Shown here piece after piece: positions 6,491 to 12,405 of a stretch of DNA of 12,514 nt. The notes beneath the pieces were generated by a model that was not told where the DNA came from, made no database searches, and worked only from the letters and a program-made list of their open reading frames with translations. The DNA is from an uncultured Ruminococcus sp. GTDB taxonomy: Bacteria; Bacillota_A; Clostridia; Oscillospirales; Ruminococcaceae. Within the stretch, counting starts at the first letter, position 1; every line of letters begins with the position of its first letter. The translations under genes were made by a program, and so were the position numbers. The stretch covers positions 1 through 12,514 of the forward strand of contig CAMOXW010000152.1 of NCBI GenBank assembly GCA_946629405.1. Reading direction: 5' to 3'.

Positions 6491-7247
6491 GGTACTCCTC
6501 CTCCCTGATGAAAATGTCAATGCTCTGGGCAAAAGCCGTCTTCAGCCCCGCAAGTGCGAACGGTGCGGCAATTACCGTCAGCATCGCCGGAAGATACGCA
6601 AATATCAGCCTTATGAATATAACCCGCCTTCCGCTCATCAGACGCAGCGAAAGAAGGACTGTCCTGAACGCACTTTTCTGCGGATATTCAGCCAGAAGAT
6701 ACGGTACTGCGACCATGCTGAGCTTCACCGAAAGCCATATCCCGACAGATATCACGGTCAGCGCGGCTGCGTGAAGGATCATGAAGCTCCGGAATGTCCC
6801 GCCGCCCTCCGTGAACAGGGAATAAGCCGTTATTCCGAAGAATACCGCGGGTGCAACTGCAAGAAGTCCCGCGAGCTTCGTCCATATCAGTGCAGCAATG
6901 CTCCGGCGAATGCTCCTGCCGTCGGCAAGTACGTCCGACAGTGCTGCGTCAGGACGCCCGCTGCATATCCCGCAAAGTCTGTACGCCGCCGCATAGCTCA
7001 GCGGAGCGGCAGCCGTCCACCTGACAGCAGCAAAGCCCGCAGTAATCAGCGGCTGGAGGATGTTATCCCCGCTGAAAAGTGCTATAGGTGCTGCTCCACC
7101 GAAATACAGCAGCATGACATAGACACACGCCTCTGCTGTGCGGAAAAATATCTCCGCCGCGGCCGGCATAAGGCAGACAAGAGTCGTCCGCAAGCGCCTG
7201 CCCCTGAGCAGTCCCTCTGAATATCTGATAAGCTCTCTGACGCGCAT
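6378..7247 (-). CDS. Polytopic membrane protein, DUF975-like
   Basis: A 289-residue protein with about five or six hydrophobic segments (roughly 22-50, 62-92, 115-143, 154-185 and 208-240). The early basic helix RELIRYSEGLLRGRRLR and the later VPYLLAEYPQKSAF with LSLRLMSGRR resemble DUF975-type membrane proteins, whose function is unknown. ATG at 7247 has GGGAGG upstream, but that start codon lies in a stem (see 7240-7277). The last 37 residues, basic and lacking membrane segments, are encoded in the overlap with the downstream rRNA-modification gene and may be an overrun of the frame. It starts 41 nt after the phosphatase gene, so the two are probably one operon. Family assignment is by eye. 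Confidence 0.8.
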   Translation of the reverse strand: MRVRELIRYSEGLLRGRRLRTTLVCLMPAAAEIFFRTAEACVYVMLLYFGGAAPIALFSGDNILQPLITAGFAAVRWTAAAPLSYAAAYRLCGICSGRPDAALSDVLADGRSIRRSIAALIWTKLAGLLAVAPAVFFGITAYSLFTEGGGTFRSFMILHAAALTVISVGIWLSVKLSMVAVPYLLAEYPQKSAFRTVLLSLRLMSGRRVIFIRLIFAYLPAMLTVIAAPFALAGLKTAFAQSIDIFIREEEYRAGDKNNCGHRKACRSAKLPPRKKRRFKAAADEAQTL

Positions 7248-7277
7248 TTCCCCGCCTCCCGGTGGTATTATGCGCGT
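7240..7277 (-). promoter_or_regulatory. Hairpin burying the start codon of the membrane-protein gene
   Basis: On the minus strand ACGCGCAT (7277-7270) and ATGCGCGT (7247-7240) are perfectly complementary 8-bp arms around a 22-nt loop. The second arm begins with the ATG start codon and the loop holds the Shine-Dalgarno GGGAGG. On the plus strand the same dyad is followed by TTTTTT, so it also resembles a terminator there, though no plus-strand gene ends here. Confidence 0.5.
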
Positions 7278-7288
7278 TTTTTCACAGA

Positions 7289-7942
7289 TTATTCCACGCT
7301 GTAGTAATCATCGTCGGGGGCGTCTATCTTGTCGTAGGGACAATAGCCGACGATCTCGAATGCCTGGGAATTCAGCCACATCTGGGCGGTGACGAGGATG
7401 TCGAAGCCGCCGCCTGCCTCAGCAGTTATCTGCGCAGGTGGATACTTCGGTATCCCGAAGCAGCTCATCATATTCGAGATAACGCCGCCGTGGGTTATAA
7501 TGGCGCAGTGAGTGAGCCCCTCGTTCATCATGTCGATTATGATATTGTGCAGCGCCTTGTAGGTGCGGGCGGTGAGCTCCTCAAGGCTCTCGCCTTTCGG
7601 GGGGCGGCTGCTCTTATCGCCCCTGAGCCACTCCTGGTAGTCGCTGCGGCGGGCGAGAACGTCGATGCTCTTGTTCTCGAATTCGCCGAAATCAAGCTCC
7701 CTGAGGTCATCTACGACGCACATATCGGTATAAGGAAAGAGTATCTCAGCGGTCTCGGTACACCTTCTGAGAGGTGAGGAATACACCCTGTGTACGGAGG
7801 GGTAGTCAAACTCATCCATTTTTGCGGCAAGGTCGGCAGCCCCCTTCGGAGAGAGCGGGAGGTCGGTCTTGCCTATGTAAAGCCCCTTATCGTTCGCTTC
7901 TGTAAGCCCGTGGCGGATAACGCTGATACGATAGCCTATCAT
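7289..7942 (-). CDS. Histidine phosphatase family protein (phosphoglycerate-mutase-like)
   Basis: A 217-residue cytoplasmic enzyme of the branch-1 histidine phosphatase superfamily. The RHG motif (VIRHGLTEAN) carries the phospho-accepting His11; SSPLRRCTETA provides the phosphate-binding Arg near 59-60, Glu82 lies in RELDFGEFE as the likely acid, and the second catalytic His151 is in ITHGG. All key residues are present. ATG at 7942 follows AAGGAG by seven bases; an upstream in-frame start ten codons earlier has no such site. Relatives include CobC-type alpha-ribazole phosphatase, phosphoglycerate mutase and general sugar-phosphate phosphatases; substrate is not shown. It heads the operon with the membrane protein and the pseudouridine synthase, a context giving no obvious pathway. 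Confidence 0.9.
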   Translation of the reverse strand: MIGYRISVIRHGLTEANDKGLYIGKTDLPLSPKGAADLAAKMDEFDYPSVHRVYSSPLRRCTETAEILFPYTDMCVVDDLRELDFGEFENKSIDVLARRSDYQEWLRGDKSSRPPKGESLEELTARTYKALHNIIIDMMNEGLTHCAIITHGGVISNMMSCFGIPKYPPAQITAEAGGGFDILVTAQMWLNSQAFEIVGYCPYDKIDAPDDDYYSVE

Positions 7943-7978
7943 TTTATCACTCCTTAAAAACTGGGATTTCAAAGGCTG

Positions 7979-8008
7979 TATTTAGTAAATTTCACAAAAA
8001 AGCATCAA
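7979..8008 (-). promoter_or_regulatory. Possible promoter of the phosphatase operon
   Basis: TTGATG (8008-8003) and TAAATA (7984-7979) are 18 nt apart on the minus strand, in AT-rich DNA 37 nt before the start codon. Both hexamers are mediocre, so this is the best available candidate only. Confidence 0.35.
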
Positions 8009-8039
8009 AAAACGACAAATTCTTTGACGAATAGCCATA

Positions 8040-8068
8040 TTTACAAATTATACATTTTGTATTATAAT
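8040..8068 (+). promoter_or_regulatory. SigA-type promoter of the Xre regulator gene
   Basis: TTTACA (5 of 6) and a perfect TATAAT are separated by 17 nt. The start would be near 8075, leaving a leader of about 75 nt. Confidence 0.75.
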
Positions 8069-8081
8069 AATATTGTAATAC
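8047..8081. promoter_or_regulatory. Overlapping dyads, candidate Xre operator
   Basis: Two inverted repeats cover the promoter: ATTATACA-TTT-TGTATTAT (7 of 8 pairs) in the spacer, and GTATTA-N11-TAATAC across the -10 and start. Both could hold a dimeric helix-turn-helix repressor, most simply the product of the gene that follows. Binding is inferred. Confidence 0.4.
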
Positions 8082-8150
8082 TGTTCTGTCCGTAAGCTGC
8101 GGCAGATCTTATCATTCCGGCTTGATACCGGTCACAGGAGGATCTTATCT

Positions 8151-8867
8151 ATGAATTCCGATTTTGCAAGAATCATCACTCTCCAGAGAAAAGAGCGCCA
8201 TATCAGCCAGAAACAGGCTGCCACTGACCTCGGTATATCACAGGCCCTCCTCTCTCACTACGAAAAAGGCATCCGTGAGTGCGGCCTCAATTTCCTCGTT
8301 AAAATAGCAGACTACTATAACGTGTCCTGCGACTACCTCCTCGGAAGAACTCCTGAACCGGAAGGAAAAACTATCTCTATCGAAGATATCCCCGACGACG
8401 ACGGCAACAATAACCTCAAAATGCCTTCGCCTGAGATCATAAACTTCAACCGGAGAATTATCAACAACTCAATAAGCCTCCTGTTCAGCCTCTCGCAGAA
8501 AGCCAACAGCATCACCCTCATCAAGGAGGTCTCGTCTTACCTTATGCTGTCGGTATACAAGCTGTTCAGGATCGTCTACAACGCAAATCCCCACAACGAC
8601 CAGAAGCTTTTCCGCATACCTAAGGTCATCGCCAATGACAGCGCAAACGCCATAGTCTCTATGAGCGAGGCCAATATCAAAGCCGCTTCGAGCGGTATCG
8701 CCCTTGACGGAAATGACTGCGTCGATAATTTTGATACCCTCTATGTTACTACTGCGACCCTCCAGAAAGACTATGCCCAATATTCCTCGTCCCTTCTCAA
8801 CCTCATAAAGCGCAGCGAGGAGAGCATCTCGCGGACAAGGGCTAAGTACCGCAGCGACGCAAAGTAG
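8151..8867 (+). CDS. Xre-family helix-turn-helix transcriptional regulator
   Basis: A 238-residue DNA-binding protein. Residues about 5-65 are a Cro/C1-type helix-turn-helix domain: RIITLQRKERHISQKQAATD, then GISQALLSHYEKGIREC and the closing helix FLVKIADYYNVSCDYLLGRTP. A short acidic linker (about 75-85, IEDIPDDDGNN) leads to a mostly helical 150-residue C-terminal part that I do not recognise, probably for dimerisation or signal sensing. The Shine-Dalgarno AGGAGG is nine bases before the ATG. It has its own strong promoter with dyads, suggesting autoregulation. It is divergent from the phosphatase operon, with about 210 bp between start codons, so it may also regulate that operon. No phage or toxin genes lie nearby. 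Confidence 0.92.
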   Translation: MNSDFARIITLQRKERHISQKQAATDLGISQALLSHYEKGIRECGLNFLVKIADYYNVSCDYLLGRTPEPEGKTISIEDIPDDDGNNNLKMPSPEIINFNRRIINNSISLLFSLSQKANSITLIKEVSSYLMLSVYKLFRIVYNANPHNDQKLFRIPKVIANDSANAIVSMSEANIKAASSGIALDGNDCVDNFDTLYVTTATLQKDYAQYSSSLLNLIKRSEESISRTRAKYRSDAK

Positions 8868-8880
8868 CATCACAAGTTAT

Positions 8881-8910
8881 ATTATAGCATTTTTTCTGCC
8901 GCTGTGTCAA
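8881..8910 (-). promoter_or_regulatory. Perfect consensus promoter, antisense to the Xre gene
   Basis: On the minus strand TTGACA (8910-8905) and TATAAT (8886-8881) match all 12 consensus bases with an 18-nt spacer, plus an extended TGC before the -10. Predicted start is about 8874, just past the Xre stop, pointing into that gene on the opposite strand. No believable minus-strand gene follows before the phosphatase operon, whose first start codon is 930 nt away. Confidence 0.65.
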
Positions 8911-8934
8911 CTGCCGGTGGAAAGAAAACAACAT

Positions 8935-8951
8935 AAAAGCATATGCTTTTT
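8935..8951 (+). terminator. Weak terminator candidate of the Xre gene
   Basis: AAAAGC-ATAT-GCTTTT followed by one more T, 68 nt after the stop codon. The stem is short and AT-rich. A second small hairpin with a run of seven Ts (8981-9001, AGCG / CGCT) may help. Confidence 0.35.
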
Positions 8952-9009
8952 CCCCTGAAAAGGAACTGCTCCTGATTCGCAGCGGGCACTTCGCTTTTTT
9001 TGCCCTGAT

Positions 9010-9027
9010 GCGGCTTATGCCGCTTTT
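9010..9027 (+). promoter_or_regulatory. GC-rich dyad before the LysR gene
   Basis: GCGGC-TTAT-GCCGC followed by TTTTA, ending 33 nt before the LysR start codon. It could be an attenuator-like hairpin or an operator; TTGCCC at 9000 and TTTTAT at 9024 flank it with an 18-nt spacer, a poor promoter match. I see no convincing promoter for the LysR gene. Confidence 0.35.
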
Positions 9028-9060
9028 ATAGGATGGAATTTTTAAAGAGGTGAAAAAACT

Positions 9061-9990
9061 ATGAAACTGCAGCAGCTTGAATACGTCATCGCTATCGCCC
9101 AGGAAGGCAGCATCACCAGGGCAGCCAAAAAACTCTTTCAGGCTCAGCCAAATATCAGCATCGCTCTCAAGGAGCTTGAAGAACAGCTCGGTATACAGAT
9201 CTTCAACCGCACTCCGAGCGGAATGATGCTCACTAACGACGGCGAGGAATTCCTCGCCCGCGCAAGAGGTATCGTTGAGGATGTAAATGCCCTCGAAAAG
9301 GACTTCAAGGAAAAATCAGACCATACCATGGAGCTCAAGATCGAGGCGGCAAGAACCTCATATGCCGCCGCCGCTCTCTCCGACGTCGTTAACAATTATC
9401 CCACCCCGGACGGAAAGATCACCATGCATATCTTAGAGACAAGTATGCCCAGGATACTCGAGGATATCAGCAACGGAAAATGCGATATCGGTGTCGTCCG
9501 CATCCCCGTCAGCTACGGCGATATGCTCCTCGAACGCATCCAGACCAAGGATATGGTGACCAAACCAGTCAAGGAATATACCCTCGGGCTGCTTATGCGA
9601 AAGGACCACCCGCTCGCCCAGTATGACGATGTGCCTTTTGAACTGCTGAAGGACTACCCAGAGATCCTCTACGGCGACAATGAGCCTGATATCGTCCGCC
9701 GCGCCTCCATAAACCAGAGCTTCGACTCCAATACCAGCGGAAAAAGGGTCTACATCCACGACCGCGGCAACCAACTCACTGTAATATGGAACGTCAACAA
9801 CGCCTATATGTGGGTATCCCCTATGCCCAGATGGCTGACCGACCGTGTGGGACTTGTCATTAAGAAATGCTCTTACGCCCGCAATCTCAACCGTGATATC
9901 GTGATATACCGCAGAAGTCAGGAGAACAACCCACTTGTCAAGGCGTGTATAGACTCGTTCATCCGCTTTGCCAATATGGGCGACGAATGA
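9061..9990 (+). CDS. LysR-family transcriptional regulator
   Basis: A 309-residue regulator of normal family length. The N-terminal winged helix-turn-helix (about 1-60) is clear: LQQLEYVIAIAQEGSITRAA, then QAQPNISIALKELEEQLG and IFNRTPSGMMLTNDGEEFL. A linker helix to about 88 leads to a periplasmic-binding-protein-like effector domain (about 90-300), which would bind a small molecule. AGAGGTG precedes the ATG by eight bases. It is monocistronic, with a strong terminator behind, and lacks the usual divergent target gene, so its target and effector are unknown. The effector domain contains GKCDIGVVRIPVSYG, a typical ligand-pocket stretch. Confidence 0.93.
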   Translation: MKLQQLEYVIAIAQEGSITRAAKKLFQAQPNISIALKELEEQLGIQIFNRTPSGMMLTNDGEEFLARARGIVEDVNALEKDFKEKSDHTMELKIEAARTSYAAAALSDVVNNYPTPDGKITMHILETSMPRILEDISNGKCDIGVVRIPVSYGDMLLERIQTKDMVTKPVKEYTLGLLMRKDHPLAQYDDVPFELLKDYPEILYGDNEPDIVRRASINQSFDSNTSGKRVYIHDRGNQLTVIWNVNNAYMWVSPMPRWLTDRVGLVIKKCSYARNLNRDIVIYRRSQENNPLVKACIDSFIRFANMGDE

Positions 9991-10012
9991 TCCTTCCCAC
10001 GCAAATATCAGC

Positions 10013-10044
10013 GGCTTCCTGCACAAAACGGAAGCCTCTTTTTT
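10013..10044 (+). terminator. Intrinsic terminator of the LysR gene
   Basis: GGCTTCC and GGAAGCC (7 bp) enclose a 10-nt loop and are followed by TCTTTTTT, starting 22 nt after the stop. Confidence 0.85.
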
Positions 10045-10079
10045 ATCAGGTCTTATATCATTACAAAAATGCCTAAAAC

Positions 10080-10108
10080 TATAACAATACTGTCACGAGT
10101 TATAACAA
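10080..10108 (+). repeat. Direct repeat 21 bp apart upstream of the lipoprotein promoter
   Basis: TATAACAA occurs at 10080-10087 and 10101-10108, exactly two helical turns apart, about 80-110 bp upstream of the promoter. It could be an activator site. The rest of the 9991-10303 gap holds the LysR terminator, AT-rich DNA, the lipoprotein promoter and its leader. Confidence 0.3.
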
Positions 10109-10188
10109 AACGGCAATATAGTCCTAATTTTTAGCAAAAATATAAAAAACTCGTTCCGCCATTCACTAAAGTTTGTGGATTTGGTATC

Positions 10189-10217
10189 TTGAAACTGTCC
10201 GAAAAATTGTGTATTAT
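10189..10217 (+). promoter_or_regulatory. SigA-type promoter of the lipoprotein gene
   Basis: TTGAAA (5 of 6) and TATTAT (5 of 6) with a 17-nt spacer. The predicted start near 10224 gives an 80-nt leader, in which CGCGG (10232-10236) and CCGCG (10257-10261) can pair. Confidence 0.75.
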
Positions 10218-10303
10218 ATAGTTGAGACAGACGCGGAGAGACCCTCTATCAACTCACCGCGGCTAAAAAACAAGTCCGATCTTACAGAAATGAGGTAATT
10301 ATC

Positions 10304-11137
10304 ATGAACACAAAAAAAATTATCGCCGCTCTCGTTATGTCCGCTATGATGTGCGGTACTCTCGCTTCATGCGGCAGCTCTGACGACGACAGCAGCTCAA
10401 ACACTGCTACAACTGCTGCATCTGTTGCTGACAATGAGGCTGATACTACAGACGCTGCTTCCGAGGCAGATACTACCGAGGCTGCTTCTGAGGCAGATAC
10501 TACCGAGGCTGCTGAAACTACAGCTCCTCCGCAGGCTGTTGCAGACCCCGCAGCTGAGGATATCGAGGAGTCTATCGCCGCACAGTCCGGCGAGGCTTAC
10601 CTTGCCATAAACGAGGGTCAGGGTTGGATACAGTATTTTGGTGTCAACGACGACGCTGACCACACTATGCTTACATACGGCGCAAAGAACGTTCCGATCA
10701 CCGGCAACGGCAGCTATACAGTCGGCGTTACGACCGATACCAACGGCTTCCGCTTTGATACAACAGGCGACGTTACCGACGGCAGCGCTGTTCCGGCAGG
10801 TCTTATGTTCTCCGCAGTCATTATCAAGGACGGCAAGACCAAGTTCCCGGATGCTATCATCACTATCGACTCTATCAAGGTTGACGGCAAGGATATCCCG
10901 CTTATCGCAAAGAACTACACTTCCTCCGATGACGGCAAGGAGCTCCGCAGCAATATCTACAACCAGTGGGTAAAGAACCTCCCCGATGATGCTGCTTCAA
11001 CAGAGGGCGCACTTGTGGTTGACGGTACTCCTACAGAAGCTGCTGCTGCTTACTCACCCTGCATCGTAAATACTTCCGATTTTGCTTCATGGCACGACGT
11101 TGAGGTAAACTTCACTATCTCAGGTCTTGCTGAATAA
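10304..11137 (+). CDS. Surface lipoprotein with a beta-rich C-terminal domain
   Basis: A 277-residue exported lipoprotein. The signal peptide ends in the lipobox LASC, with the lipid-modified Cys23. Residues about 26-85 are a low-complexity, acidic Ala/Thr/Glu/Asp spacer with two copies of AASEADTTE, which would hold the rest off the membrane. From about 95 a beta-rich domain follows, with aromatic residues (GWIQYFGV), repeated short strands (TGNGSYTVGVTTDT, FPDAIITIDSIKVDGKDI, YTSSDDGKELRSNIYNQW) and the end DVEVNFTISG. This resembles beta-sandwich carbohydrate-binding modules, but I cannot name a family; the function could be polysaccharide capture or sensing. GAGG precedes the ATG by eight bases. 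It forms its own unit with promoter and terminator. No transporter genes adjoin it. Confidence 0.85.
   Translation: MNTKKIIAALVMSAMMCGTLASCGSSDDDSSSNTATTAASVADNEADTTDAASEADTTEAASEADTTEAAETTAPPQAVADPAAEDIEESIAAQSGEAYLAINEGQGWIQYFGVNDDADHTMLTYGAKNVPITGNGSYTVGVTTDTNGFRFDTTGDVTDGSAVPAGLMFSAVIIKDGKTKFPDAIITIDSIKVDGKDIPLIAKNYTSSDDGKELRSNIYNQWVKNLPDDAASTEGALVVDGTPTEAAAAYSPCIVNTSDFASWHDVEVNFTISGLAE
10454..10507 (+). repeat. Two tandem 27-bp units in the lipoprotein spacer
   Basis: Units 10454-10480 and 10481-10507 differ at one base and each encode AASEADTTE; degenerate partial units flank them. The length is a multiple of three, so copy-number change would keep the frame. Confidence 0.9.
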
Positions 11138-11148
11138 GCTGTACAAAC

Positions 11149-11184
11149 AAAGGCATTGCCGGTCATCGGCAATGCCTTTTCTTT
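11149..11184 (+). terminator. Intrinsic terminator of the lipoprotein gene
   Basis: A perfect 13-bp stem (AAAGGCATTGCCG / CGGCAATGCCTTT) with loop GTCAT, followed by TCTTTAT. It starts 11 nt after the stop and could work in both directions. Confidence 0.9.
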
Positions 11185-11190
11185 ATATAC

Positions 11191-11219
11191 AAAAAGCGGG
11201 GACATATCACTGTCCCCGC
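11191..11219 (-). terminator. Intrinsic terminator of spoVS
   Basis: On the minus strand a 9-bp GC-rich stem (GCGGGGACA / TGTCCCCGC) with a 6-nt loop is followed by TTTTTG. It begins 16 nt after the spoVS stop, facing the lipoprotein terminator. Confidence 0.9.
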
Positions 11220-11235
11220 GTGTAGTCAAAAACAC

Positions 11236-11496
11236 TTATCTCTGCTCGCAGATGAGCTTGATAGCAGTTCTTTCCTCGCCGTCTATCTGGATATTTGCAA
11301 ATGCAGGCACACAAATAAGATCAACACCGATAGGAGCAAGGTAACCTCTTGCGATAGCGATGGACTTTATTGCCTGATTAGCGGCACCTGCGCCGACTGC
11401 CTGAACCTCTACTGCCTTCTGTTCTCTGATAACTCCGGCAATAGCTCCGGCTACTGAATTGGGTGATGAATGTGATGAAACTTTTAATATTTCCAT
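11236..11496 (-). CDS. spoVS: Stage V sporulation protein S
   Basis: An 86-residue protein that matches SpoVS almost throughout: MEILKVSSHSSPNSVAGAIA at the start, then QAVGAGAANQAIKSIAIARG and IQIDGEERTAIKLI at the end. SpoVS is a small Alba-like nucleic-acid-binding protein that in Bacillus affects septation, spore coat assembly and the switch between fates; homologues also occur in non-sporing Firmicutes, where the role is unclear. ATG at 11496 follows AGGAGG by seven bases. In-frame starts further up (for example ATG at 11544) lack such a site and extend outside the conserved family. It has its own promoter and terminator and follows ymdB, as in Bacillus, where rny, ymdB and spoVS lie together. 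Confidence 0.95.
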   Translation of the reverse strand: MEILKVSSHSSPNSVAGAIAGVIREQKAVEVQAVGAGAANQAIKSIAIARGYLAPIGVDLICVPAFANIQIDGEERTAIKLICEQR

Positions 11497-11566
11497 GATT
11501 GACCCTCCTGTTTCGGATGTTTTTGTAAGCGTTAGTGCTGTCATAGCCGTCCGGTTACTTGAAGTT

Positions 11567-11595
11567 ATTATACACCATAAAAATAAAAATTGCAA
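11567..11595 (-). promoter_or_regulatory. SigA-type promoter of spoVS
   Basis: TTGCAA (11595-11590) and a perfect TATAAT (11572-11567) are separated by 17 nt on the minus strand, with GTG before the -10. It lies between ymdB and spoVS. No terminator follows ymdB, so read-through may add to spoVS expression. Confidence 0.75.
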
Positions 11596-11618
11596 TAGGT
11601 ACGGCGAAAGTTTGTACA

Positions 11619-12389
11619 TTATCTTATAATTATGCGCTCAATTTTGTGAGATTTGCCGCATTTTTCATCAAAACTGACAACAACCCCCCCGAGAAAACAG
11701 CTCCCGGAAGCCTCCCGGAACTTCACCGGAGTACGGAAACGGAACATTTCAAGCACCTCCGCAGGCTCAACTCCGAGGCAGGAAAGCTCCGGACCTGTCA
11801 TCCCGGCATCTGTGATATAGGCGGTCCCGCCGGGGAGCACACATTCGTCCGAGGTCTGTACATGAGTATGCGTACCGAAGATACCGGTCACTCTGCCGTC
11901 AAGGAAAAATCCCATCGCCTTTTTCTCAGATGTCGCCTCAGCGTGGAAGTCAACAAATATATTCGGTGTGTCAATATCACGCAGTATACCGTCAATCAGG
12001 GTGAAGGGATTGTCAAGCGGGTCCATGCAGGCTGTTCCCATAAGGTTGACCACAGCGACCGAGTATGCCCCGCAGTCCAGCAGGCAGACGCCCTTTCCCG
12101 GAGCTCCGCCCTCGGGGTAATTCGCGGGACGGATTATAAGCTCCCTGTCGAAGATATCGAGGGATTCCCTGCGGCGGAAGGCATGGTTGCCGGTCGTGAT
12201 GATATCGGCACCGGCATTGAGGAGGCTCTCAGCCGAGGCACGGGTGATACCGTTGCCGGGAGCCGAATTTTCGCCGTTTACGACGGTTATATCAACGCCG
12301 TAGTGACGCTTGATGAGGCTAAGCTTCGACCGGAGGAAATCACAGCCGGCCTTCCCCACGACGTCGCCTATAAATAAAAGATTTTTCAT
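11619..12389 (-). CDS. ymdB: YmdB-family metallophosphoesterase (2',3'-cNMP phosphodiesterase)
   Basis: A 256-residue cytoplasmic enzyme of the TIGR00282/YmdB family at normal length. Metal-binding motifs appear in order: FIGDVVG (Asp9), NGEN (Glu40 and Asn41), TGNH (Asn68 and His69), DFHAE (His149) and FGTHTHVQT (His174 and His176). All are intact. In Bacillus, YmdB hydrolyses 2',3'-cyclic nucleotides and is needed for biofilm formation and the motile-to-sessile switch. AAGGAG precedes ATG 12389 by six bases. Its neighbour spoVS, in the same direction 122 nt downstream, matches the conserved Firmicutes order; rny, if kept, would lie beyond the window. Structured repeat copy B occupies its upstream region in the opposite orientation, and no good promoter is visible there. 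Confidence 0.95.
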   Translation of the reverse strand: MKNLLFIGDVVGKAGCDFLRSKLSLIKRHYGVDITVVNGENSAPGNGITRASAESLLNAGADIITTGNHAFRRRESLDIFDRELIIRPANYPEGGAPGKGVCLLDCGAYSVAVVNLMGTACMDPLDNPFTLIDGILRDIDTPNIFVDFHAEATSEKKAMGFFLDGRVTGIFGTHTHVQTSDECVLPGGTAYITDAGMTGPELSCLGVEPAEVLEMFRFRTPVKFREASGSCFLGGVVVSFDEKCGKSHKIERIIIR

Positions 12390-12405
12390 ACGTTGCTCCT
12401 TCTTG

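Noticed and set aside
6264..7220. Plus-strand open frame of 318 codons across the pseudouridine synthase and membrane-protein genes
   Set aside because: Its composition (Arg, Ser, Gln, Cys rich) is typical of a GC-rich antisense shadow, and both minus-strand genes are well supported.
8469..8873. Minus-strand frame of 134 codons starting almost at the predicted antisense transcript start
   Set aside because: It would be leaderless with a GTG start and reads as a mirror of the Xre C-terminal region; the promoter is interesting, the protein is not credible.
11497..11619. Longer SpoVS beginning upstream (for example ATG 11544)
   Set aside because: The extension lies over the promoter and leader and is outside the highly conserved 86-residue family; AGGAGG marks the shorter start.
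11559..12377. Plus-strand open frame of 272 codons opposite ymdB
   Set aside because: ymdB on the minus strand has all metal-binding motifs; the opposite frame shows nothing recognisable.
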